From Rhopalosiphum padi (taxonomy: Eukaryota > Arthropoda > Insecta > Hemiptera > Aphididae), in NCBI RefSeq assembly GCF_020882245.1, contig NC_083597.1:92420152-92484151 (forward strand): 64,000 bases of DNA. The letters are read 5' to 3'. Position 1 is the stretch's first letter, and each line of letters opens with the position of its first letter. The position numbers and the translations under genes were made by a program. The notes under the pieces were generated by a model. That model was not told the DNA's origin. It made no database searches and saw only the letters and a list, made by a program, of their open reading frames with translations. Shown here in pieces: positions 43,080 to 56,713 of this stretch.

Positions 43080-44360
43080 GGTAAAAAAGGTAAAAGTATG
43101 CAATCACATCACGATGCACCGAACAAACACGACCCCTTGCAGGGAGATTGTGACTAGATTACGTTTTAATGTGTTTTTTTTTAATATCGGGTCGATCGCT
43201 TTTCGGTTATTGTAGAGTGTAGACAATAATGTATACTCGTGGTTTGCATAAACAAATACCTGTTTTTAGAGACGACATATTTGTGCTTCGCAATAATAAT
43301 AATAATAATTATTATTATTATTATTATTATTATCGACTGAATATTATATTTTATCGTAACACTGCTGCATTGAAGTAGAAATCAGCTTAAAATTAATCGG
43401 AAACCACAGCTTTAAAATTAATTATAAATGAACACCTCTTCGTCCGTAGTATTGAAATTGGAATTTTTCTACAGCGCATTACACTTATATCGTATTTTCG
43501 TGCAATAAAATTATTAGCAAATCGGATTTACAAAATAATAATGTTTTTAGATATTTACCTATTATTTACCATTTCAACAGCATGTAAATCATACGAACGC
43601 GAGAATCCAAATGCTGTTCTACGATCCTAATTTAAAATCAGCTTTTCTTTTAGAAATATAATAATAGATGTGTAGACGGGTATGGCTAGTGTTTCAACGC
43701 GATGCTGTTGCAGTCGTTGTGGAAAACATTTTTTTTTTATTTTTGTTTCTCTAGCCAGAAAAACGTCACGTCCAAGATTGTGGTATTAAATGCGGTTTCC
43801 CTTTTTCATGCAATCCTTTTTGCATTACACTGCAATGCGATCTTTCCGGTCGTCGGTATTCCTCGTCGGCGTGCACCAGCGTACACAACCCGCACATCAC
43901 CCATACACCACAGCGAACATTTATTTCGCCCACGTCCCATTTGTTTACGAAACAGTGCAATGCGTTTGCGGCCGATCCGTTCGGAAGTCGGTGCGTTTGA
44001 TTAGCGTCCTAAAACGTCCCTGTAGGTACAGGGAGAAATGTATTTTCCGTCATGTGTACTTGGATTAATAATTTTTATTTTATGTTCTCAAGCTACTCAT
44101 CGGTGGTGAGCTGTGAACAGTTTGGTCGTATATTTTCAAATAATCTGTCGTGATATTTGGATTTTTATTTTTTATTTTGTGCCATCCTGGAGAGTAATAA
44201 TACTGTCGATAAACGAAATATAATATGATTTTATTTCCAACGTATCCCGCGTGGACCGTACGCCGATGACGTACTGTGGTGGATGACGTTTAACCCCGGG
44301 GAAACAGTTTTCGGTTTCTCGGACGCGTACGCCGCAGGTATTGAAATGAAATCCCATTAA
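43080..44360. promoter_or_regulatory. CpG-richer block, possible promoter or regulatory region
   Basis: CG dinucleotides are frequent, most densely at 43830-44060 and 44240-44340. Several open frames overlap on both strands (43702-44068 on +, 43766-43960 and 44172-44357 on -) without any domain. The overlap of unrelated frames on both strands argues for GC-rich non-coding DNA rather than a gene. A palindromic AAT/ATT tract lies at 43292-43333. Confidence 0.35.
43292..43333. repeat. (AAT)6-(ATT)8 palindromic tract
   Basis: Six AAT units pass directly into about eight ATT units. The two halves are reverse complements, so the tract can fold into a nearly perfect hairpin with almost no loop. Confidence 0.85.
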
Positions 44361-47300
44361 ACATACTCTGTTTGGTATTCAATTCCCTTCTCTATTGATT
44401 TAACAACAATATTGTTGGCAGAGTATTAAGCAATGAAACCAATATCATAATAATATACATTAGGTATACAATATAATATACATTGATCACCAAAACAGCG
44501 GAATATTGTTATAATTTCGCATAATTTACGTAATCCCATTCACGAAAAAGCATCCAGAAATGATTCTAATTCCGTTCCACTCCATTAAAGTAGATACCAA
44601 CCACAATATATTATACTCGGTATTATACGTCTTATTGATTATTAAAGTTACATTAATATGATATCTATATAAATTATTGGTATTTTTAATTTGTACCTAG
44701 GTAGTCATTATATCTTATTATCGAGATGTCAGTGTTATTTTTAAACAAAATGTCTTGAATGTATACTTCTATTATTTTTGTTAATTTTACAATATTTTTC
44801 CATTATTCACCTTTTTTTTCCAACTAAATTGATTTCTACATTTTCAGTATACTTTATAAAACTCATTTTAAATATTTTTTTAGTTATCTGACAGATAGGT
44901 AAATTTTCTATTGTGCCTAAATTTTTATCGGTGTATGACTGCTCCTCAATATTATCACTCGGCATCTTGAATAAGTAACTTAAATAATAAATTTAACACT
45001 GACTTCTTAAAATCAGTAATTTATTTACAATAATATTGGTCTTTACGTAATTCGATATGTACTATTTTTCGTTAAATAAATACACTAAAAAAAAACAAAT
45101 AAGGGTAAATTACTAATAATTAAGTTTAAATTATTAATTATAATAATATCTAGTTACGGTTTATTGTTCATGCATTTTAGGAATCATTGTTCTCTGTTCA
45201 ATCTTACGGGACAACAATCAACATAAAATCAATGAAACGCGTAAAGTACCTAGCGAAAATACTGATATCGGTGGTTTATGTCACAAGGACGATTTGTTTC
45301 ACAAATAGTCACATTATATACCAGAGATATCGTCTTTGTTCTTTAACATCTTAACTCATACCGGTAATAACACTATTTGTCTATATCCGATCTAATGATT
45401 GATTACAGTTGAGTTTGTTATAAAAAAAATAAAAACCGTAAGAAAATGAAATTTCAAACGTCAGCTACTGTATTCTAGTGATACAATCATCTTATAAAAT
45501 AAATAACATCTTTGGAATACTTATATGCAATGTTATTATAAAAAGGAATTTTAGTGAAGTTATTATTTTTGAACTAGATATTACGTGTAATGCATTATAT
45601 TAATAAACTTAAATTCACCATAAAAAAGTTAGATGTTATGTACCTGCATATATTGCAGTAAAAACTACGCAATTTACATTATACAAATAATATAATTTTG
45701 ATTATTATAATTAATGTTCAATTTTATTATTATAATAATATATTAATATATTACATATATTTTCAAACAAGTTTAATGTTGTAGATTCTACAATGTAAAA
45801 TAAGATTACAATTAAATAAAACCTAACTATGGGTTGTATAGAATATGGTTAAGTTAATGGTATGTATACAATACATACTATACAAATATCTTAATTTTAA
45901 ATTGATAATAAATTTATTATATTATAATAAAGTGATTTTTCTTTATTCAACAAATAAGGGCAAACGATTTCATTTATAAAAATAAAATTATTTTTTTCAT
46001 AAAAAAAAACCAATATTTTCTTGTTTTATAATTCATCCCTTTCATGGCGTGATTAAATCAAGGTTTAAGCTATTAATATAGTGAAATCGTACCTATAGAT
46101 ATTAAAATACTATGACAAAATATGTATGTATTTATAACTTAACTATTAACCATTTTTAATGTACAAATCAACAAATATTTGAAAAGTATTTAAATGCGTA
46201 TTGGATAAAAGATATTTTTGATATTAAAATTGTTTTATCTAGATAAAAGTTACACATTGTACGTATTAAATTAAAAACATTAATTTAATTCGAGCTCTAA
46301 AATGTCTTACATGAAGACTCGTTTTTAATTTAGAGTTTAAAATAAAACAAGTTACTGTATTTGAAATCTAAAACGACTAATTAATTCAATTATTAAATAC
46401 AATAATTATCTACAATTTATTAAATAAAAAATGATTCATTTTTTTATTACTACTTATAAAAAAGCTATTGTTAGATTCTTTATTTTATACAAAATAAAAC
46501 GCTATATTAAAAATAAATTGTTAAAACGTTTTTTAGTACAACTATTGTAATGTATTTAATTAGGTATTAACATTCAATGTGAAATTTGTGATGTGTTATG
46601 TTTACAATATTGAATGATTAAAATGTTTAATCGAATCAATTACAATGTAATACTATAGCGTACTCATATTTAATACCGTCATTTTATTTTATAATTTTGT
46701 ATAATTTTTTTAGGAATAATACTAATGGATAGTTTTTAATTGAAAAATCATTAATCAACGACAATTAAATAATAGACGAAAAAATATACTTCATATATTA
46801 TGTGATCATTGTAAATTGAGATTGTTAAACAAAGAATCATATATTTTTTAGCGTGGTTATTAAATAATAACCATACAACATAATTTAGCTAATAAGTTTG
46901 ACTAATTTTAACATTGTATTATATCTTTATAAAATACTAATATGAAATACCATTAATAATGAAACAATATTTTTAGAACAACAATGATAACTATTTTAAT
47001 AACATTATATCTTTTGTTTTTTATCATAGATATTTTATACTTATATAGTTATATTTACAAAGTGTTTTATGAAGAACAAACATTTGACCTTTAAAGTGGT
47101 AGGATAGTATACAATTTAAAGTATATTTATCTTCATGGATCACCCTATGTATTACGTAGGGTTTAATTAATTATTTAGGCCATGTTAATATCTCATTTTT
47201 AAGTTAAACTACCTAAAAGATATACATTATGTATATATCCAATTTTAATAATGTAAACAATTGAAATATAATAAATATAATATAATAATTAACATAAGTT

Positions 47301-48149
47301 AATAATTTTAGGTTCAAAGCTATTATGTATTGCATGATTAATTCTTGAAGGATGTACAAAATATTTCCCATAAAATATTTTTTTTGATTAAAAAACCTAC
47401 GAAGTTTTGAACGGTAATTTATTGAATTTACAAGTAATCTTCGATATATGTTCAAATAAAATGCAAAAGCATAATTTTTTAATTAATCGAGTTACACACA
47501 TAATATTAATAAGTATTCAACATTAACGATAATTACAAACTATTTTTCACATTTTAGTGTTTTAAAAGAAATGTAATGCCTTCGTCTTTGAATAACTGAA
47601 TTGAACAATTAGTAATTTTGTTAAAACATAATATTAATATTTTACACAAAAATGCACACATATTATAGTCATGTGTCATTCTATTAAAAAATAAATAATA
47701 TACGCATTATAGATACGTGCACATATTAAGACATTTTTTAAATTATATAAATTTAAATCAAATTTTGATGATTATAGTTTATTAAAAATAAATTATAATT
47801 ATAAAATTTGTTTTTCTATTATATTTTAAAAAATATCAATCGATAACTATTATCAGTTTATCTGGTAACTAGTAATTTTCTTGATAACAAAATAAGATAA
47901 ATTGATGTTTAATATTATACATTAACATAATCGTATGATATGTATTATGTATTTTTTTTTAAATTTATGTTTAGATAGTTTTAAGCCATAATTTGAAAAA
48001 TAAAATAATAATACTAAAATCGATATCATACGTCGTCAAGTATATTTTGGATTAGTGATATTATCACTAGTCAACTAAAGATAGAATTAATAAAAACCTG
48101 TTGAATTCAAAACTTATTATTTTAAAACTCTGAATAAATTAGTCGATCC
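44361..48149. other. AT-rich DNA, no supported gene
   Basis: AT-rich sequence. A stretch at about 45180-45360 follows a CATTTTAG acceptor-like site and stays open on + for some 55 codons to a TAA, with no domain. It is noted only as a possible exon. The rest shows nothing beyond simple sequence. Confidence 0.45.
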
Positions 48150-48184
48150 AGTGAAGTTTTATAATGTAAATACGCTATGCAAGG

Positions 48185-48700
48185 CATATTTTTTTGAAGG
48201 AACATCAAAGACAGTTGGAGTCAGATCTGGACTGATATAAGACAATCTAACTTAACACATTTTTATACTTGTTTTAGCTCTTGAACAGTTTAAAATAAAT
48301 AAACAGAAAAAATGTTAAATGAAGTATTTGCAGATATAACTCTTTTAATGTAACATGGATGATATCGTGGTACTTGATGAATCTAAGATATAATTAGAAA
48401 GATATATAAGAAAATTTACCGGAATAATTCAAAGATAGGCCTTCAAACACATTAAGATAAAATAAGATATTATATGATGATAAGTGATAGGTAGAAGTCC
48501 GATGATATCCTAAACTTAAGTATCGGTCGAAATTATCTTTTTAAAAATTTTAAGTTTTCGAAAAACCTAGATACTCAAATTACAAAAAAAAAATCCTTGT
48601 GAAATTAATTAGAATGCTTAGAATAAGAACCAGTTAAGGAAATCACATTATAAATAAGCATCGAAATTGCTTTGAAGAGTTACAGATAGAAAATATACAT
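48185..48700 (+). mobile_element. Decayed non-LTR retrotransposon (LINE) reverse-transcriptase fragment
   Basis: Pieces of a reverse transcriptase can be read on + in several frames, in the order expected of the family. They are a TVGVRSGL stretch at about 48211-48234 (family: GVRQGD), an FILVLALEQ stretch at about 48261-48287, and a DDIVVLDES stretch starting near 48359 that matches the catalytic YADD box with Tyr-Ala lost. These are followed by LERYIRKFTG and then FSKNLDTQIT near 48550-48580, which corresponds to the FKYLG region. Internal stops and frameshifts show it is dead. The endonuclease and 5' part of the RT are not visible. The clade is uncertain; this motif style is common in insect endonuclease-reverse transcriptase elements. 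Confidence 0.7.
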
Positions 48701-50490
48701 AACCTACTTATGCATTATCTTCAATGGACGCAAGAAGTCTAGTACTAGAAAATTTTGAAAGTAAAATATTAAAAAAAAATTACATATCTATGTTAAAAAT
48801 TATAAAAGAAATAAAAATAATATGATTTATTCTAGCACATCGCAAAGTTAATTTAAAGTACTTACTAGGTACCTGTCAGGTTTAAGATGTTTGACTTAAT
48901 CAGTTGTTTACTTAAAATAAATTCCAAAATTAAATAAATAAATAAATAAATGAATAGAAAATTTCAAAATGTATCTATGAAAAAATATTTCAAAAAAGCA
49001 AAAATGCTTTAAAAACTTATCTATTTCTAAATCTAATGTAAATATAATATTTTAGTGTTAATATTTTTTCAATTTTCTTGCAGGTAATTATTTTCTGTTC
49101 TGACGTGTATACAAAAAATAAAATAAAATCGATTCTACTCAATTTAAAAATTGGTGTTGTGAATAAAATTTTTTTCTGCTTAATTATTTAGAAAAGTTCT
49201 AGTAATGAACTCCCAAAATACCAAATAGATATTTTTTCCTGCCAGGAACCACAGTTTTAGTTAGAAGTTGTAATAATCAAGGTTAACCTTAAACGTTAAT
49301 TATTGGTTCGGTTCTATAATTAATTTTTTAACTTGGTTCACGATAAACGTTAAATTAAGTTATGGTAAAAAAAACAGTTATAGGTATAACGTTATTATTT
49401 AAATGGTTTATTTTACCAAAAAAAAAAAACGATAAAAATGTTTATGTTTTTTAAAAAATCACCAAAAAAACGTTAAAAAATTGTAAGTTTTAAAATGGTA
49501 TACTTAAAAAATGTTATAAAATTATTCGTTCTTATACATTTAATCAGAGAACGTTTTAAAGTTATACGTTCTCATTTTTGAATTTCTACGTGAACGTGAA
49601 TTAATACTAATAATTTCACTACTCTAAAACTTAGACAGATATAAAATCTCAAATAAATAAATCACCAAGAATGCTGAAAACAGAATTTTTTAATTTTAAT
49701 GATTGTAATTGTCGATGCTTTGTCGATGAATATTTTAATATTTATGTTGTAATGACATATTTTAGGCGCGTTAATATATATCATTACAGTTTTCAATAAA
49801 CTCGTATTTGAAAAATAATATAATAATTATTTAAAGTTAAAGTTAAAATTATAAAAAGTAATTTAACTAAATAATTTATTTTAATATATATATATTTATT
49901 ATTATTTATTATATTTTGGTTTATTTGTTTACTAGTTATTGATATAAATTATTGATGTTAACCAGTCGAGATGTCAAATCAATAACCATCATTAGTTTTG
50001 CACAAAAACTGTGTAATAACTCATATTATAATATTACGCATATTTATTTAAAAGAGTAAACATGTTGATATCAATGACAACATATATTTACTTTCCACAG
50101 AAAGTCAAAAAAAAAAAGTCAAATCGCTTCCGCACCATTATATAATAATATATATTATATAAATATATATACAGGGTTACCATTATTTAACCAACATTTA
50201 ACGTATTGCAAGTTTATGACATGGTTTTTGATAAATAAATTAAAAAAATCACATTATAACATCAATTCATCTTAACTGTTTCCATTCGCAGATTAAGACT
50301 TTGACTGTCATAGTTTTAATAACATTTTTGTTCTCGGTTCTATGGCAGTTCTTCAAGAACGACCTTTACTATGGTAGTATAAAATGAGTAACATAATCCA
50401 TATTTGTTTTGTTATACTGAAATGCAGCTGACAGGAAACAATCACGTCGGAAAACACCTGAAATAACATGATCGAAATTACGCTGTATGA
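48701..50490. other. AT-rich DNA upstream of gene A
   Basis: AT-rich, with an AAAT-unit microsatellite at about 48933-48952 and TA-rich stretches near 49885 and 50145-50170. The last 150 bases before the gene A promoter (about 50340-50490) are somewhat less AT-rich and may hold its regulatory sites, but no specific motif was identified. Confidence 0.45.
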
Positions 50491-50497
50491 AAAATCG

Positions 50498-50504
50498 TAT
50501 AAAA
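50498..50504 (+). promoter_or_regulatory. TATA box of gene A
   Basis: A perfect TATAAAA lies about 30 bases upstream of an initiator-like ATCAAT at 50526-50531. That predicts transcription starting near 50528 and a 5' leader of about 55 nt before the ATG at 50583. A second TATA-like TTATATA at 50539 is too close to any good initiator. Confidence 0.6.
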
Positions 50505-50582
50505 CCCATAGACTCTGCACTAGACATCAATTTTGGTTTTATATACTGTCAGCAGTAAAAAGTACTGTTACAAACAAACAAA

Positions 50583-51401
50583 ATGACGGTTAAAATATCA
50601 GTTTTTGTTGTCGTTCTGGTACGTATATTTTAATAATAACTATAGTTTAGGAAATAACTTATAATAATTCTAACCGATTAGATTATGTTGCTTATTGTTC
50701 ATACTATTCATTGTATTTTATTGATTAAGACAATCATTTAGTGTAGTAAGATATTTTTTTGCATAATATAAATTTTAAAATTGGAATATTTTAAATTTTC
50801 ATTTGAATATTCATAACAAAATACGCATCCCAAACATGAATTTTTCTAAACATTATCTTAAAATAATAATAAGTATTTTAATCTAAATTTCCATTTAAAA
50901 AAATAAAATATTAAAGATGTAATTTAAAAGTTGAATTAAAGCAATATAATATACATATTACATTATTATTATATGTCAGTTTCACATTAAAATATTGGGT
51001 TCTATTATTTTTCTTAGATTGTGGCTTATGCCTGCGCTGATGTCTACCAGCCATCAACATTATCAATGTCAATGCCATATATGCCCTACTATCCAATGGA
51101 TGTACCTGCCTACAACGATTACAAGAAAAGTATATACACTCTAAACCAAGCTTTAGCCAACATATGTTTTAATGCTCAAGGTGCATACGACTACTATTCG
51201 TTATACAAAGACCAGCCAGGCCTTAACCTAGAACTAAAAGAAAACAAAGTAAGATTCGAAAAAGCTTTAAAACACTTTGATGACAAGATGAATGAATACC
51301 GTCAAGCATTATTGAACTACAAAATGTTATTAGGATATAAAAACCAAATGCCTGTATCATTGGATGACAACATTCCCATCGACCCTGATTTATTAATGTA
51401 A
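50583..51401 (+). CDS. Small secreted protein, candidate aphid salivary effector (gene A)
   Basis: Two exons: 50583-50618 and 51018-51401, with a 399-base phase-0 intron (CTG|GTACGT donor; TTTTTCTTAG acceptor). The product is 139 aa. Residues 1-19 form a signal peptide with a Val-rich core and an Ala-Cys-Ala end, predicting cleavage after Ala19 and a mature protein of about 120 residues. Residues 31-44 are rich in Met, Pro and Tyr. Residues about 46-118 look alpha-helical and carry many Lys, Glu and Asp. An MPVSL motif starts at residue 123. The mature part has one cysteine (Cys62), no membrane segment and no enzyme signature. It probably enters saliva or haemolymph. The plan matches gene B 5.4 kb downstream. 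The most likely known relative, inferred and unverified, is a member of the linked Mp1/Mp58 (Me10-like) aphid effector pair. The ATG is the first in the leader and begins the signal peptide, so the start is firm. Confidence 0.85.
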
Positions 51402-51434
51402 TTTTTAAATATTACATAATTTTAGTAGTTTATT

Positions 51435-51440
51435 AATAAA
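51435..51440 (+). terminator. Poly(A) signal of gene A
   Basis: Canonical AATAAA 34 bases after the stop codon, followed within about 30-50 bases by a GTGTA and T-rich stretch (51472-51490) suited to cleavage. The 3' UTR would be short, about 55-65 nt. Confidence 0.65.
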
Positions 51441-51499
51441 TTCGTTTACCACATTTTGTCAAACATAAACACGTGTATTTTTTTTTTTAATCCTGAACG

Positions 51500-52600
51500 A
51501 TTAAGTTATAATTTCCCAATTTAAAATCCTATACTATTATCGACATTTATGGCATATTATCACACAAATGTTAAATACCTTATTAATATTGAATATGTAT
51601 AAAACATATGAAAATATATTAGTCATATTAATATGTGAGCGTTAGCCAATTTATTATTGTCATACAAATTAGTCAATACTTAAACGTGGCTCTATCAAGT
51701 GATTAATATTATTGAGGTGATACTAAATTAAGTTAATTAAGGAATAAATAAAATGTAATTAGAAATAACACTATTATTTATTTATAAATTTCAAATGTTG
51801 ATATTTTTACACAAATTTTAGTGGAAAACTAACTATTCTGACGTTTTATTAGAGCCAGTCGCTACGATTTATTGCACCCTACATCAAAAGCATCGTTTAA
51901 TTGAAAAATAACAATTATTATTTATTTTTCCTGGTTTTCATTTACTATTATCATTAGGGGATAGAAAAGAATCTCTGAGAGAATTTCTTGTTTTGTGTCT
52001 TTCTCTTTTTAATTTTATTCTTTAAGAATTTTTTTTAATTGAAATTTGTCTATTTATTTAAAATAAATAAATTACAGTTAAAATATGTAAAATACAAATA
52101 TGTACTATTTTTTTGTATTTTCGTATGTTTATAATATATATAATATATACATTGAAAAACAAACTTTACTGTTCTATGAAAAAAAAAACATCACAACGAA
52201 TAGTATATATTTGTTTAAAAAAAACAAGTTCATTTCGTTTTTTTACCATCCTAATTTACATTATACATTATTGATCATATAAGTGTTAACAGTAGTCTGA
52301 ATATTTAAATATTTAAAATTAGTTAGTGAATAATACTTTAAAGTTGGCAAAGTAGTTCTGACCTGGATCAGTTGGTTTCAAAAAATAAATAATTTAATTG
52401 TATTGCAAGGTTATAACCCTGTAAATCTTTTAATAAGAATACACTACTGACTACCGTGAATTGAAAGTTATAAGCATTAACTGAAGAATATTTATTAGAC
52501 TTTTAAAAATAATGAATGATATTTCCGATTTAAAATATTATTTTAAACCTGATTTATTAAACCTAAATGTATTTTATTTTTATTATGTTCTAATTAATTC
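51500..52600. other. AT-rich DNA downstream of gene A, no gene seen
   Basis: AT-rich sequence with A and T runs. The 60-aa open frame 52100-52282 is Tyr/Ile/Phe/Lys-rich and chance-like. Confidence 0.5.
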
Positions 52601-52619
52601 AAAACTGGAATGTATATTA

Positions 52620-52870
52620 TTTAATAAGCGTGATGTACATTCAACGATAGTAGACACAGGAAATTATAATACTGATTATATAAAGCATTAGATAATAATA
52701 AAAATGCACAACAGTGAACTGTACTTAGACCTTAAAAAAACCTTTGATACAGTTAACCATGAAATATTATTAACTAAATTAAAAAATATAAGAATTAATA
52801 AGATAGCCTTAAAATGTACAAAGTCATATGATTTATCTTCACGTTCTCAGTATATAAAAATTATAAATAC
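52620..52870 (+). mobile_element. Decayed LINE reverse-transcriptase fragment (RT domain start)
   Basis: The + frame 52704-52869 reads MHNSELYLDLKKTFDTVNHE and continues with ILLTKLKNIRI, then IALKCTKSYDLSSRSQYIK before a TAA. This is the hallmark first catalytic block of LINE reverse transcriptases (family: LDLKKAFDTVNH, then LL.KL...G, then WF.SYL.NR.Q). The first catalytic Asp is kept, the Trp-Phe pair is replaced by Cys-Thr, and the Gly after the KL box is lost. Upstream, 52620-52690 gives weak similarity broken by a TAG at 52689. Nothing recognisable follows 52870, so this is a short, dead piece. It lies between genes A and B. Confidence 0.75.
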
Positions 52871-55800
52871 CTAATACTAAAAAATGTATTTTATTGCTTT
52901 ATTTAAACAACACTAATTTCCCCAATATTAAATAATATTTAATTTATTGAGATAGTCTTAGTACAACATTCTTTCACCATCTAAATATAACACAAATAAA
53001 AATAATTAGAATTATTTTGAATAAAAACTACTTACCTATTTAATAGTTATTATTTATTTATTGAATTTAATGTATTACCAATCAAAGAACGTTCCTATAA
53101 ATTATAAAATATCTTTGATTTTCATAGTCAAAAATAATTTAACGAAAGCATATTATTTTAATAATAAACAGAAGGTATAAAACTAACAATATTATTATTT
53201 CTGGAACAATGAAACCCATCACTCAATCGTCATACTCATACGTAAGAAAAAATATATATACCTATATAATTCTCTGTCCTTAAAAATTTGAAATTTGAAA
53301 TGTGTAAATTTTTAGATAAGTTGAGATAAATAGTTGATGCAACAAACAATGAACTTTATGAAAATATTATCATGATTTTAGTTTGTTTTTCGAGATCCGT
53401 GTAAATATCATATTCATAGTAAAAAAAACATTTTTTGGATAAGTCTTCATGGGTATACTCATTGGGGTGCATTATTCTGTTGAAATAAATAAATAAATTA
53501 TCATAATAAAATTAACTACTGTAAGCACTTAAATATTGTCTAAAATATTTAATAACGATTAACTCAGATAGAAATAAACACCAAAGGTGTAACTATTCCC
53601 AGATAGCAAGATAACATTTTTTAATCGTTTATTGGTAGGTATTAAACATTACGACAAAGCAATGAAGACAGAGTAAGTTAAAATTCAGGCTTATCTGAAA
53701 AATGATGAACGTTTAAAATGGTCTAGTTACTACTATGATATATACATATTGTAAACAGCTACAGCATTTTAACATAACTGTCATGGAGGAAATTATTAAA
53801 ATGAGCTATAAAATCTTAGATAATTATATAATGGTACACAATATCAATCGTTTAGTGATGAAAAATGCGAAGTGTCATAAATGTTTACAGTATTAAAATA
53901 AAAATTGTAATTGATTTTACACTGAACGCACATTTGATATTACACGTAAATTATGTTCGAATAAAATATTCAATTATACTTCAACAATAAGCCTATTTAT
54001 ATTTTACTAAAAGATCGTTTCATAATTTTTAGTTTTTTCCAACAAACTAAACGAGTCATTGAGTTGAGTGGTAGCAAATAATCATCGGCATAAAATTCAC
54101 TCAACTATTGACTATTATCAACTAAACAATAATAATATATTCCATTTAGGTTAGGTTGGTCCAATTATGGTGTAAATTAATTTATGTGCTTTTAGGAACA
54201 ATATTAAGAAGAATATTATTTCATAGTACTAATATTATCCCTAGAAAATTAAATTAGGCTTCGTTACATTGTGATACAGTCATAAAACATTTATTATAGT
54301 TTATTTATAGTTTATGAATTTAATATAATGCTTAATATGACGACCAAAAAAAATATTACTATTAGTTACCCATTTCCAAATGCGATTTTATGTTGTTTTA
54401 TAGGCCGAAATGTTCGAATAATTTCTTATTAACGAGTGAATAAATATATGTGTTATATAATATAATTTCCATTCTATAACAATTGGTCATACTATATGAA
54501 TATAAAAATAAAAATAAATTATTTTGTCCAATGCATAACTATGGGTTGAGTGCCAAATTCAATTAAAATTGTCTGAATCATAATATTATAAAGAGTTTTA
54601 TTTTAAGAGATAATACGTATTAAGTATATAGCATAATTTTTCTTGATGATGATTTTAATTTAATTTTAATATTTTAAATAAATATTTTAATTTTTAGTTT
54701 TATGATATGAATTTCCATCGAGTAAAAAAAGGCATTTTTCAATATCCACAATAAATGTTTTTTTAAATACTTTTTTTAGAAAGGTTATAAAAAACCACAA
54801 ATAAAACATGTCTTCATATTTTTAAACTCTTCAGGATATTAATATGTATTTACAGTTAATATTTTTCGTTTTTAACGTATTAAATTGATTTGTTATTATA
54901 ATTACATATATTTAACAATACATGATTCAATCTATAAATTATTTAGTATTTTTATTATTTTTATTCATAGTTTTTTTAAAAATTAAAAAACAATTAAGTT
55001 TATCGTTTCAATACAAAAAACTCATATGTATTTTTTTTTTTTTTTTTGTTTAATCATACAACATACACATTGGTTGTAAAATAACCAATAATGCTGAACG
55101 AATAATAAAAGATTAATTAAATAATTAATTTGTTGAAGAAACCATCCAGTAACAGCACTTCAGTTACATGTTAAATAAAAATTAAAAATAAATCACTTAT
55201 GAGGCCTCAACCTATTCATAATTCAAACTAGTAGAAAAATATATTTGTTATTATTGATTTTTATTTTATAAGTATTTCTCAGTGTACTTTTTACAATCTG
55301 CAATAATAGTTTATTTGCTCAAAATTGTCTATACCTGCATAGTGCACATACAAATCAAATCATCTAAAGACAACTTGAGTCGGAGACTGGATATATTCAA
55401 ATAATATTAACATTGAAATGGGAAATTCATAACCAGTCAATGAAATATTACAAATTAACTTAATCTTTTCTCATACATATATAACAAAATGTATTAACAG
55501 CTAATAATATTACTAATAATAGTAATAATTAATAAAATTATTACCTGGGATCAACCCCATTAAGCCAATAGTTGTTAAAATAGATTTAGAAATTATACTG
55601 AATATTTTACTAACGAAAAAAATGTATCCATAGGGTATCTACAATTATTTTGACCAATCGGTTAGTTATAATTTATATATATTTAATATAATGTTCCCAT
55701 TTTATAAGTAAAGTTTTAAATTAAAAAAAAAAAAAGTGGAATTAATAATAGTTATAAATTGAACATGAAACAGTTTTAAGCTGGATTTCGGTATTTTTAA

Positions 55801-56700
55801 TCGCTTTACTACTTAAACAAAAAAAGCCATAATCGTGAATCTAATAGCTTTCTCAAATGTATGTTAAACATAATGTATTATTATTAATTTAAAAACATTT
55901 ATTTAAGCTAAAAGGAGAATTTAAAGAACTTTTAATTTGTTTTTAAAAAATAATCGAAAACTATTTAAAGACTTATTGGAAAATTAAGTATGTTTTTTGT
56001 TTCAAATTCAGTAAAACTATATTCAAATTTCTGATATACTAAAAATAAATAACTGATTAAATTTTCATAAATATGTATGTGATTTTGATTGTCACGAACT
56101 TCACGTCATAGCTATAATTCCATATTGCCAATATTAATTGTATTTCCATGTGCATTTAAAAAATATGCAATGACGTTTCTGTTTGTCAAATTTTAATATT
56201 TGACTAGTTAAACAGAAATTGTTAAGTTCAGAAAAACATTCAATCATCCATCATTAAATTATCCGTTATTTAATACTATATAGGATGTTCCATTACACAG
56301 GTCAAGGAAAATTATTTTATTTATTTTTACTTTTCCATAACAAAACTAAAATTAAATATTTTACAACATTCAATGTACATAAATAAATATATATAAACCT
56401 TTCTATGTACTATAATATTTGTGTTATAAGTTTCAATATTCAACTCGCTTATTAAAATAAAATGATAATTCTAAACCACCACTAATTACTCTTAGGAATT
56501 AAATTAATACAGTTGAGTCCATTAAAAATATGTTCATGTTTTGAATTATTGTATTATGTACCCTGTATAAACAATAAAATGAATACCTGTCAAAATATTT
56601 ACTATATATACATATATATAGACATACATATATACAAATATTTTGTATTCGTAAAATATTCGAATTTCACTTGTGTCAACAAATTAAAGAGATCAAATGT
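52871..56700. other. AT-rich DNA between the effector genes
   Basis: AT-rich with long T and A runs (17 T near 55031, A run near 55723). No third signal-peptide exon with a good donor was found. A few small ATG-donor combinations, such as near 53211, lack a hydrophobic core and were rejected. A frame at 56513-56752 is chance-like and overlaps the gene B promoter. Confidence 0.45.
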
Positions 56701-56713
56701 AAAACGAATCGTG

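Noticed and set aside
53177..53245. TATAAAA, ATG at 53211 and a GTAAGA donor at 53240, suggesting a third effector exon
   Set aside because: The distance from TATA to ATG is too short for a leader, and the encoded residues are polar, not a signal peptide.
54040..54100. A minus-strand FYADDY word resembling an RT catalytic box
   Set aside because: Four matching residues only; the flanking translation does not match RT blocks on either side, so chance is likely.
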